Below are positions 56,231-64,000 of a stretch of DNA of 64,000 nucleotides, piece after piece. The position numbers were made by a program, and so were the translations under genes. The stretch covers positions 3,387,396 through 3,451,395 of the forward strand of contig CM030942.1 of the NCBI GenBank assembly GCA_018136815.1, given 5' to 3'. The number at the start of each line of letters is the position of its first letter. Position 1 is the stretch's first letter. The stretch is from Isochrysis galbana. Lineage: Eukaryota; Haptophyta; Isochrysidales; Isochrysidaceae. A model generated the notes under the pieces. The model did no database searches, was not told the DNA's origin, and saw only the letters and a program-made list of their open reading frames with translations.

Positions 56231-56882
56231 ATGTTCGCCCTTGCTGTCGCTGCCCTGGTGAGCTGCTTTCCCATGGCTGCAACGGAGCAGGAGAGGCCGG
56301 GCGCCAAGTTGCTGATTATTGCAGACCCTGACGGCTCATTTGGACCCTTTCCCGCAGGCCTTCTCGCCCGTCGCCCTGCGCACGGCGCCGGTGACTCGTG
56401 CTGCTGCGCCGATGTGAGTTCCTGCCTGCGCGGCACAAGACCAGGCACTTACTTGATGTGCAAGATCTTTGATCGCACGAGACTAATCAGTATTACCTTC
56501 CCTCTGATCCAGGATGTCGGAGGAGCCGATTGCGCGCCGTGAGATCTTCTCTAAGGTGCTGGGCTCCGCTGCTCTGCTCACGGCTGCTGCTGCGAACGCT
56601 GAGGTTGACTACGCGGGTGTTGGCTACCTGGGTGGTTCCTCTACCATTGATGTCAACAATGCCAACATCCGCGTGTACATTAAGCTTCCGGGCATGTACC
56701 CCAACGCTGCTGGCAAGCTCGTGACGAACGCTCCCTACAAGAACGCTGGTGAGATGTACACGAAGTGCAAGTTCACTGCGAGCGAAACGGCTGCTGTCAA
56801 GAAGTACGAGTCCCGCTTCATCTTCCTTGAGCCGAAGCCTGAGTACATCATCGACAACATCAACAACGGCCTGTACCGTTAA
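56231..56882 (+). CDS. psbU: Photosystem II 12 kDa extrinsic protein PsbU
   Basis: Nuclear-encoded lumenal subunit that stabilises the oxygen-evolving complex. 150 aa in three exons: 56231-56257, 56358-56413, 56513-56882 (phases 0 and 2). The first exon has only nine codons (MFALAVAAL); splicing adds AFSPVALRTAPVTRA, giving a signal peptide with an AF-type cleavage site and a transit peptide. Exon 3 begins the twin-arginine lumenal signal (IARREIFSKVLGSAALLTAA, cleavage after ANA). The mature part has the PsbU signature: IDVNNANIRVYIKLPGMYPN, AGKLVTNAPYKNAGEM and the C-terminal NNGLYR. In red-lineage algae the gene is nuclear, and the tripartite presequence fits a plastid with extra membranes. 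Confidence 0.93.
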
Positions 56883-57620
56883 GCAATATTCCTCGTTGTC
56901 GGAGCGTCGCGTGAGTGCCTCGGTCATGCTGAATTCTTGCATGAATCTCTTGAATGCCCATAGGGATGACCTCTTGACATCACCTCTGGGATGAAGGGCT
57001 AAGTGTTTCTGAATAGCAGTAAGGTCTGGACGTGCTCGCAAGGCAGCGTTCAGGGATATTGGTCCGGCGGTTCCGGTAGGAGGGAGCTAGAATTTATGGT
57101 TTCCCGTAGCTGCACGAAAAGATGAGGGAAAGATGAGGGAGTGTGTGTGGTATGCCCACATCCATCAACTCATGTAGCACGTAGCGTGGTCACTCTCACT
57201 CACACATTTTTACGTTTATGTTGCTCTGGGTCCCTGGGTGTTGCGTGTGGGGGTTGGCAGTGCACGTGAAACTCCCTTCCCTAGCAACCCCCTTCCTTGC
57301 CCACGTATGGCGTACGGGTTCGCTTCACCCCCCTTTCTCTTCTCTCTCTGCAGTTTGCAGGCCGCACAGGCACAGGAACACCCTACACCCTCTTCCCCTG
57401 CTCTTCCCCCTCGATATTCCCCGCCGGAAGAACCCCTCCCCCCGTTCTCTTGAGCATGTCTCCCACACCCTTTGTCTTCGTTCACGCAACCGCCCCCTCC
57501 CCCCCCCCCCTCACCGCCCCTTTGTCTTCCTTCACGCATCCCCCCCTCCCCCCCCCCCCCCTCACCGCCACCACGTACGTACCACGTAACGGTTGCGCAA
57601 ATCCGTAGTGTTAAAGACTA
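56883..57620. other. 3' flank and C-rich low-complexity sequence
   Basis: Poly-C/CCCTCC runs at 57420-57570. Minus-strand frames overlapping PsbU are shadows of its coding frame. Confidence 0.5.
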
Positions 57621-57969
57621 CCGGGTTGTCTTCGGGGGGGGGGGGGGGGAGACAATGTCAGAGCAAGGCTCATCTCACTCTTGGAGATTGCCTGCGAGGG
57701 CGCGCCGGCAGCTAGCGCGGAATGCGGTTCTTGCGGGGAGCTCATGGAGCTTTCCTCGGGGTTGAGGTTGACTACGGGCATGGTGATTGACGCACGACGC
57801 ATGACGCACGGAGGGCGCGGAAGTGCGGAAGGAGGCTTGTGGGAGGTGGTGGCAGGCGACTGGGGGTGGCTCAGGCGCGTGCTTGACTTGTATTGACTCG
57901 TTGACTCGGGGTATAGACTCGGGAACTCGGGGGGACTCGCTTGGGAACACGGTGGGCCTCGCCGAAGTT

Positions 57970-58148
57970 GCTGTGCAGGGCGGGTGGGCGATGACCGAGT
58001 CCCAACCTAGGTTTTGGACATGAAGCGCGTCGCCTTGGAAGTGGGGCACGTAATCAATCTCGGAAGGATACAAATCGCACGTAGCTACATCAGCTCCGGC
58101 GAGTAGGAACATGGAGGAGACGACGCACGACGCCGCTCGTCTCGCCAA
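57970..58148 (-). pseudogene. Relic of a phage/virus-type DNA (cytosine) methyltransferase-like protein
   Basis: The minus-strand frame reads CDLYPSEIDYVPHFQGDALH, then LGWDSVIAHPPCT. The conserved core CDLLPSE...H.QGD....GWD..IAHPPCT belongs to a small family annotated as DNA cytosine methyltransferase in phages and some large viruses; PPC is the methyltransferase catalytic motif. Only about 45 residues match; both sides lead into unrelated sequence, so this is a fragment. Likely a captured viral or bacterial gene piece. Confidence 0.5.
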
Positions 58149-58378
58149 CGACGAGAACGCGTGGTGCGTGACAGCCAGACGTCAGCCCGTCTTGGACTCG
58201 TTGATTTATCTTCGTGCTCTTTCTCTTTCTCTCCGCCTCTCCCCCCTCCTTTTGTCTGGGAGAGTTGGGGTCCCGCTGGGCCTCTTCTTTGTTGCGCTGC
58301 CGTACCTTCTCTCTCCTCCCCAACTGGGAGGGTCGGTCCATCTGACCGGCTTGGTTGCGCCGTCATCTTTCTCTCTCA

Positions 58379-58655
58379 CCCCTAAACTCACGAGTGCCCC
58401 CCCCCCCTGCGTTGTTTTACCCGAAAGGGGTTTCCCCCCAGCGTGGCCTCGAGGAGAGGACGCGCTGGGGTGCGCAGGGCCGGTGCATGCACTGGGGGGA
58501 GGACAAATACCGAGGGGGGAGGCAATGCCCTCTCCCCCGGTACCACGCGGACACCTGGCTCGTCAGGCATGGCGGGAGTCCGGGGCTGAAAAGTTGTGTC
58601 CAATTAGCTAGTGGGGTTGGCTAGGATATAACATTAATAATTTTATTTTTATTAT
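58379..58655 (+). mobile_element. S1 retroposon, 5'-truncated
   Basis: Matches the S1 3' half in plus orientation from CCCTAAACTCACGAGTGCCC to GGTTGGCTAGGATATAACAT and a TTTTATTTTTATTATTTA tail. No duplication identified. Confidence 0.85.
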
Positions 58656-59115
58656 TTAGCGTGCCTTGTGTCTTGTGTGGCAGTCCCCCCTAGGTATCAT
58701 TTAATCATCTTGTCATGGCGTCAGAGCGCGATGGCGGCGCGCCGCGCCGCTCTCTCACCGCCGCCGGGGCTCGCGCTGCGGGCCACCGGCGATATGGTTA
58801 AAAAGAGTGTAGTGACCGGGCTATGGACTATGGAGAGGGGGGGGAGGGGGGGGCGTGCCCCCCCCCCATGGCCATTGGCCCACTGCCTTTGCCTTTGCCC
58901 ATGGCCCGCATGGGCGAATCAAGTAAAAACTTAGTTCTTAGTTGTCCCGGATACCGAACAGGTAAGGGAATGAAGGGGGTAAGCGTAAAGGTAATTAGTG
59001 AGGCAGGGGGGGGGGGCTGCGATGCCAGAGTCGAAAGCATCTTAGGAATGCGACCCTGGTCCTCCGGCGTTACTACTTACCACAACTAGTAGTTTGAATC
59101 TTCGGATTTTCTTTG
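58656..59115. mobile_element. Mixed retroposon remnants
   Basis: 58916-58937 is a degenerate S1-type 5' hairpin (minus orientation) next to the CCCATGGCCCGCATGGGCGA start. 59088-59112 is a LINE-B-type 3' terminus (TTTGAATCTTCGGATTTTCT, plus orientation). Bodies are too diverged to delimit. Confidence 0.5.
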
Positions 59116-59726
59116 GACCTGCGGTAAACCCTTCAGATGTGCGTATCTGGATCATCTCACTGACATTGAGACGAAGTGGTGCCATCACACAGTGGCCATA
59201 GGTAGAACACCACAACTCTCTTCACACGGAGCGTCTCGCACGCATTCAGCCACCCTAGCTAGGGCCCATACCCAAAACGATGACCATAGATCATGAACAG
59301 TACCTGCCGTGAATCCGCCCGTGCGATGGGATGCCATGGCCGGGACAAAAACTGAGGTTTTTACAACGCAACCCACACAGGTACGTGGACATCGAGGCCG
59401 CCCACGCCGCCACCACTGAACGGATATATTGCTGCGCGATCATGCCCCTCGCATGTTGCGCCCCACTCCGCATGATTCAGTGACACAGCGTAGAAGCAAG
59501 CAACACGAGACGATCTGCCGGAGAGATGAACAGTCACGCATCCGCACGCTCGCAGCTGCGAGCACGCGGGCTGCTGCTCGCGTTGCCAGATTACGAGCCA
59601 ACCTTCGACTTCTTGATACCCCGGATCTGAAGTACAACACGTGGGATGATCCGTTAGCCACACAACTCCGGTGGGCATGGCGCTGAAGAAGGCAGCAGGA
59701 AGGGACGAGAAGCGAGCAACGCCTAC

Positions 59727-60376
59727 CTTCTTCATACGGTTCTTGCGCTCCTTCCGCTGCTTGCGCGCCGTCGTTTTGGCAGCACCCATGCCAAACTGAA
59801 GAGGTGAACCAGCAGGGAAAGTGGTGAGACGTTGAAGCCGAGCAAACAGACACCTGGTGACAGGTGGAGGGCATTGGCAGGGACAATACGCACCCGTGTG
59901 AGGATGTACTTCGGCGTGTACTTCTTGGCAGCCGTCAGGCTGTCATAGATTAGGCCAAACCCAGTGCTGCGGCCGCCACCAAAAGCGACCTTGAAGCCGT
60001 AGAGAAGCACGCATGACGGGTCAGCGACCTGGCATAGCACAGCCAAGGTGTGGAGCTGGTCATATTGGCCCAAGGAGGCCGTCGCGCAGATGATGGAATC
60101 GAGGATGACCATTCAGATCAGTCTCGCCCGCCCAGCATCAACAAGTCGCTTGTCTGCCCAAAGCGTCACAAAGCTTGCTTTGCCAGCGCTCTGCGCCAGC
60201 GGCAGCTGCAGCTGGGGAAGACGCACCTTGTACATCTTGGCCAGCTTCTCCTTGAGATCGTTCTTGGAGACGCCCGCTAGCCCAGGGTGGATCACCTCGC
60301 ACACAAACTGCTTGCGCTGCAGCAGTCGGTTCGTGACGAACTTCTTTGTCCTGATGGTGACAGCTGCGTCCGCCAT
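59727..60376 (-). CDS. RPS24: 40S ribosomal protein eS24 (C-terminal exon not located)
   Basis: Three exons in phase 0: 60376-60227 ([20 protein letters not shown], then [12 protein letters not shown] to KMYK), 60028-59894 ([20 protein letters not shown] to ILTR) and 59795-59727 ([20 protein letters not shown], then MKK). Each junction matches the eS24 alignment. The last donor (AAG|GTAGGC at 59726) implies one more short basic exon, as eS24 normally ends about 15-20 residues further; I could not identify it in 59150-59720. Component of the small cytosolic ribosomal subunit. Confidence 0.88.
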
Positions 60377-60916
60377 GGTGCTGCGTGCGCCAGCGGATCC
60401 GCGACTCCGTGGACTCCCCGCGCGGGCCAAAAACAAAAGGCGACGCGGCTCTTCTCGGCCAAAAATCTGCGGGGCGCCTCCCATCCGCTCTCGCGTTTTG
60501 TTGTAGGCGCGCGTTTTGTTGTAGTCGCGGCCAGCGAGTGGTTTCGTTTCCGCCGGCCCACTCGAGCCCCCCCGCCGGCATCGCCTGTCCGTTCCGCCGC
60601 AGGGGGAGCGCCCTTCCCCCCCCCCCCCCCCCCCTTCCCCTTCCCCCTTCCCCCCCCGCCCGCGCCCTCCCCCACGTTGAAGAGAAACGGTCGGGCGGTT
60701 GCCTCTCCCCCCCAGAGCTCTCTCCTCTCTCCTCTCCTCCATCTCAGCCAACCCCCCCGCGCGCGCCTCGCCGTCCCGCTCGTCCGTTCAGTCTCTCTGA
60801 GAGCAATCTTCCACTCAACCTTCTCTCTCCTCCCGTTTCTCCCGTTCTCTCACCTTCTCTCTCATCCCATCCATCGCGTTCACTCCTGCTTCCGTTGGTT
60901 CTCGTTCTTTCCGTTG

Positions 60917-60976
<60 letters not shown>

Positions 60977-61307
60977 ACCCTCTCTCTCCGAACTTGCTCT
61001 CTCTCCCCTTCCGCCCTGCTGATCTTCGAATGAGAGAGGGCATCCTCTCCCAAAAGATCTTCTTTGTCGGTACACAAGAGAGAGACAGAGAGAGAGAGAG
61101 AGAAGGAGGACGAGGGCAGCTCCTCCGAGGGACGAGCAAGTGTACAAAGGAAGTGGGGCTCGAGTTGAAGAAAGAAGAGGTGGCGGGAGCGAGACGCTCA
61201 CCAACTCCCTCTCACCCTCCCCCTCCCCTTTCCGCAGCGCGCGCGACGCCCTCGGTGAGGCGCCACGCCAAGCCGGCCGAGGAGTCTCGGCGGACGCGGG
61301 CGGACGG
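60377..61307. other. Low-complexity sequence between divergent genes
   Basis: C-rich run (60617-60660), (CT)n at 60920-60972 and GA tract at 61080-61115, between the eS24 start (minus) and the next gene (plus). Probably holds both promoters; no motif assigned. Confidence 0.5.
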
Positions 61308-63683
61308 ATGCTCCACCTCGCCCTCGCACTGCTCCTCATGCAGCTCCCCGTCGGGTGGGGCCAGTGCCTGCCCAGCTCCAGCTTCTGTGCTCGCACACGA
61401 GTGCACGCATGGACTCACCATGTGACGCATGCCCATGAGGAGTCGAGGCCCAGGCCCATCTTCACTGTGGCCGCCGGCGCCACTCTATCCGTCCTGATTC
61501 TCTTCGGCCTCTCCTTCTCTCGTCGTAGCCAGTCCAGCACCAGGCAAGGCAACGCGCGCGGGGCGGTCAATTCCACCCCTCTCGGACTCCCCAAGAAGTC
61601 CAAGAAAGCCAGGCGCAAGTCGGCGGAGTCGAACGATGGTCCGAAAATGACAACCATTGCTATGCCGCCTGCACCTCACCAGCATTCGAGTTCGAGGCCG
61701 AGTCTCGTCAACAAGTCCCAAGAGTCTGTTTCTACCGAGACAGAAGAAGTGGATGCCATCGAGGAACAGCGGCTGAAGGATGCGGCGGTGCACAAGTCCA
61801 TAACGGCGTCTCCGCCTCCATGCCCCTCTTCCAATGTGGAGTCGGGCGGCAACTCTACGAGCAAAACAATCCCTGGAAACGCCGATGGTGCAGCCAAGAT
61901 GGATGACGATTCCTCGAGAAGCATCAATCGTGCATGTGCATACAAAGGAGCCAGGCGTGCTCGAGAAGGCGATGCCCAAGGCGTCGATACTAGGCGTGGG
62001 CCAAACGTTCTTGAAGGCATCCACGGTGTTCCTACCGATGCTCACGGTGCCTCGTGCGCCGCCGCGGTTGCCACAGCATCATTGCCCACGGTGCAGCCCG
62101 TAACTTCATGTCCACCTGACGAGAACGAGCGGAAGACGCCCTCTGCACAGGCTCCGGTCAAGTCCCTTTGTCCTAAATTTACCCAAGCTTTCTCTGAGGA
62201 AGCCAATGAGCTCGGTGATCACTCCTCTGATCGTGCTGTGTTCCGCGGGAAGATGCCCCAAGCCATTTTTGTTCCCACGAGAGGGTTTCCAGCCACAAGT
62301 GTGGATACATCGCTTCCCACAGCCTCGCCTAGCACTGTGGTGGTGGACGAGACACCCAGCCCCTCGGTGCTCAATCCAAAGCAAGGCCTATGCATGCGCA
62401 CTGGGGCAGGTTCCTCCCCTCCATTGCAGCCTCAAGGGAGAAAGGACTCTTCGATGACTCTTGCATTGCGACGCCAAAGTAGTAACGGCAAGAAGCAATT
62501 CGCGGCAAATCTATCTATTGTCACCCCCAACGTTGCTGCTCCGAGCCCCCCAATACTACGAATTACACCCCCGAAACCTCTTGCTTTCTTGACGGAGAGC
62601 ATCGCATCGGGCCCGAAGCATGAGCAAAGCGACCCCAAATTTCCATCAGGGTCACTTGGAATCGAGGAAGGGCAGTCGTACCGGAGCTCTACGAACTCGT
62701 GCGACCACTCTGGGGATGCAAACAGCGAAGTCTCGATTGAAGGGTGCTTTTCACCGTGCGATGAGCATCAGACGCAAGCCCCTGGGTTTGTCTTCGAGTC
62801 CTTGGCCGAACACTTGAAGGCCGTGAGCTCAAGCTCACCTCCCCAAGCATTTTTGGAACGCGATAGTCCACCTCACCCTCTTCCCACACCTATGCAACGG
62901 CACACTCTCCATCTTGGGCCGTCCGCCAGCCCCGCGCGTCCAGGTTTCTGGATTCGGGCGGCACTGAGACCCTTGGTTCACGTCAGTCCAGCCCATCCTT
63001 CTAGTCCGGTGGCGTCCGTTAGTCCACGACAGCCATCAAGCCCGCCACCGCCGGGGCTGGCCCCGCGCGCCGGAACACGAGTGCTTAGCTCCCCGCCACC
63101 CGGCCTGCTTCCTTCGCCTTGTGCGTCCACGCATCGGACTCCGCAACATGTGACGAGCCGTGAATCGAAACCACATCGCGGGTCTCTTTCGGATCGAGCT
63201 ACTCAATCAGATTGCACATCATCTAGCTCTGACCTTGTCTCGCCGTTAGAGAGAAAGAACCCCGTGCGCCTAAACCAAGTAGGCTTCACGCGGGAGTTAC
63301 TAGATGGGCGTGCGCTCTCAACGACTCCAACTGGCGCTGCAGGAGATTCGCACAACTCGAACTCGAGGTTTGGTACTCCCACTACACCCACGATGGCCTC
63401 TCGGTTGCGGAATTATCGTCAATCTCCGCGTGCATCTCCTGGAGGGGAAGCCCCATGGACGATGCCTGGTGCATATGGAGAAATCATCCCAGGCACGCCG
63501 AGCGGACGGCGAGCTGAGTCGCGCGTCGGCTCAATCCCAGGCACGCCACGAATCCTATCGCTGCCCAAGAAGAAGAAAAATCGAGCAGCGCAAGCGGCGC
63601 GGCTTCGGCAAGAACTTAAATCGATAGTTGGTCCCGGCACGCCGAGCAAACGAATGCATGCATTCCGGCGACAGACATTGTGA
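61308..63683 (+). CDS. Unrecognised Ser/Pro-rich protein with signal peptide and one membrane segment
   Basis: Intronless 791-aa frame. The start chosen is MLHLALALLLMQLPVGWG (signal peptide); an upstream in-frame ATG at 61140 lies in low-complexity sequence. A second hydrophobic segment FTVAAGATLSVLILFGLSFS at about residues 55-75 is followed by a basic stretch (GLPKKSKKARRKS), suggesting a type I membrane protein with a long cytosolic or stromal disordered tail. The tail is rich in Ser/Pro and ends with three PGTP motifs (IIPGTPSGRR, SIPGTPRIL, VGPGTPSKR) interleaved with a basic helix (PKKKKNRAAQAARLRQELKS). No domain recognised; function unknown. Confidence 0.65.
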   Translation: MLHLALALLLMQLPVGWGQCLPSSSFCARTRVHAWTHHVTHAHEESRPRPIFTVAAGATLSVLILFGLSFSRRSQSSTRQGNARGAVNSTPLGLPKKSKKARRKSAESNDGPKMTTIAMPPAPHQHSSSRPSLVNKSQESVSTETEEVDAIEEQRLKDAAVHKSITASPPPCPSSNVESGGNSTSKTIPGNADGAAKMDDDSSRSINRACAYKGARRAREGDAQGVDTRRGPNVLEGIHGVPTDAHGASCAAAVATASLPTVQPVTSCPPDENERKTPSAQAPVKSLCPKFTQAFSEEANELGDHSSDRAVFRGKMPQAIFVPTRGFPATSVDTSLPTASPSTVVVDETPSPSVLNPKQGLCMRTGAGSSPPLQPQGRKDSSMTLALRRQSSNGKKQFAANLSIVTPNVAAPSPPILRITPPKPLAFLTESIASGPKHEQSDPKFPSGSLGIEEGQSYRSSTNSCDHSGDANSEVSIEGCFSPCDEHQTQAPGFVFESLAEHLKAVSSSSPPQAFLERDSPPHPLPTPMQRHTLHLGPSASPARPGFWIRAALRPLVHVSPAHPSSPVASVSPRQPSSPPPPGLAPRAGTRVLSSPPPGLLPSPCASTHRTPQHVTSRESKPHRGSLSDRATQSDCTSSSSDLVSPLERKNPVRLNQVGFTRELLDGRALSTTPTGAAGDSHNSNSRFGTPTTPTMASRLRNYRQSPRASPGGEAPWTMPGAYGEIIPGTPSGRRAESRVGSIPGTPRILSLPKKKKNRAAQAARLRQELKSIVGPGTPSKRMHAFRRQTL

Positions 63684-64000
63684 TCATGAGTTACTGCATC
63701 GTGGTGGACTGCCTCAACACGTCCGCCACTCCCTGTGTCCTCATATGACGCGACATGCCGGTCGAGATTTTTGTCGCTGCAAACGAATAAGTTCGAGCGA
63801 CCGGGCTGTGTCAACTTGGCGGTCCGCGTTTACTTCGCTTGCTTTGTGCATCTACATTGATGTGATGGTGATGCCATGTGTTGACCGATGGTGATTACGA
63901 ATGCGGATGCGGGCCGCCTTTACTCTTTTTGCTCATGTGCGTACTAAATGTGACAGCTTGAGCTTGAATGTGTCAAACAAATGTCGAATGATTTTGCCAT
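63684..64000. other. 3' flank
   Basis: Nothing further recognised up to the window end. Confidence 0.4.

Noticed and set aside
56493..57041. 182-codon minus-strand frame opposite psbU
   Set aside because: Shadow of the GC-rich psbU coding exon.

Overview
The window is nuclear DNA of a GC-rich eukaryotic alga with a red-lineage secondary plastid, most likely a haptophyte or an ochrophyte such as a pelagophyte. The evidence is a PsbU gene (photosystem II 12 kDa extrinsic protein) with a signal peptide, an AFSP-type cleavage motif, a transit region and a twin-arginine lumenal signal. A lumenal CYP38-type cyclophilin and an Mpv17-family protein carry similar presequences. Genes have spliceosomal introns, at least two of which fit GC-AG better than GT-AG. 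I cannot fix the species.

Layout of the host genes: 1-6605 (+) is an ankyrin / protein kinase / RBR-RING / UBA gene whose ankyrin repeats lie on near-identical 99-nt phase-0 exons in a tandem array. 13918-15724 (+) is a sugar transporter. 18584-21408 (-) is a five-exon fusion of sugar nucleotidyltransferase, HAD phosphatase and aminoglycoside/choline-kinase-type phosphotransferase. 25636-25896 (+) is a 63-aa secreted protein. 27839-28936 (+) is a YeeZ-type NAD(P)-binding protein. 31824-32959 (-) is Mpv17/PMP22. 33814-36503 (+) is a CYP38/TLP40-like cyclophilin. 43046-45637 (+) is a type II PI4-kinase gamma with a ubiquitin-like domain. 47276-49555 (-) is exonuclease 1. 56231-56882 (+) is PsbU. 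59727-60376 (-) is ribosomal protein eS24. 61308-63683 (+) is an unrecognised membrane-anchored, Ser/Pro-rich protein. These are unrelated housekeeping, plastid and signalling genes, not a pathway cluster.

Between them lies dense retroposon sequence. Two non-LTR families (here LINE-A and LINE-B) and two short composite retroposon families (S1, S2) can be delimited by exact or near-exact target-site duplications of 14-20 bp. The copies with a 5' end start with a short hairpin whose stem sequence changes between families while pairing is kept. The copies that retain the 5' end are internally deleted, mostly across the reverse transcriptase. One LINE-A copy (9452-12190) sits between perfect 65-bp inverted repeats. 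A 926-bp hAT-like MITE with an exact 8-bp duplication lies just upstream of PsbU.

The rest is low-complexity sequence (purine tracts, homopolymer G/C, CT repeats, a 630-bp (CAAACAA)n array) and several orphan coding islands: a phage-type DNA methyltransferase relic, two paralogous acidic ORFs and isolated exons with no recognisable host gene. I found no tRNA or rRNA gene and no CRISPR array.
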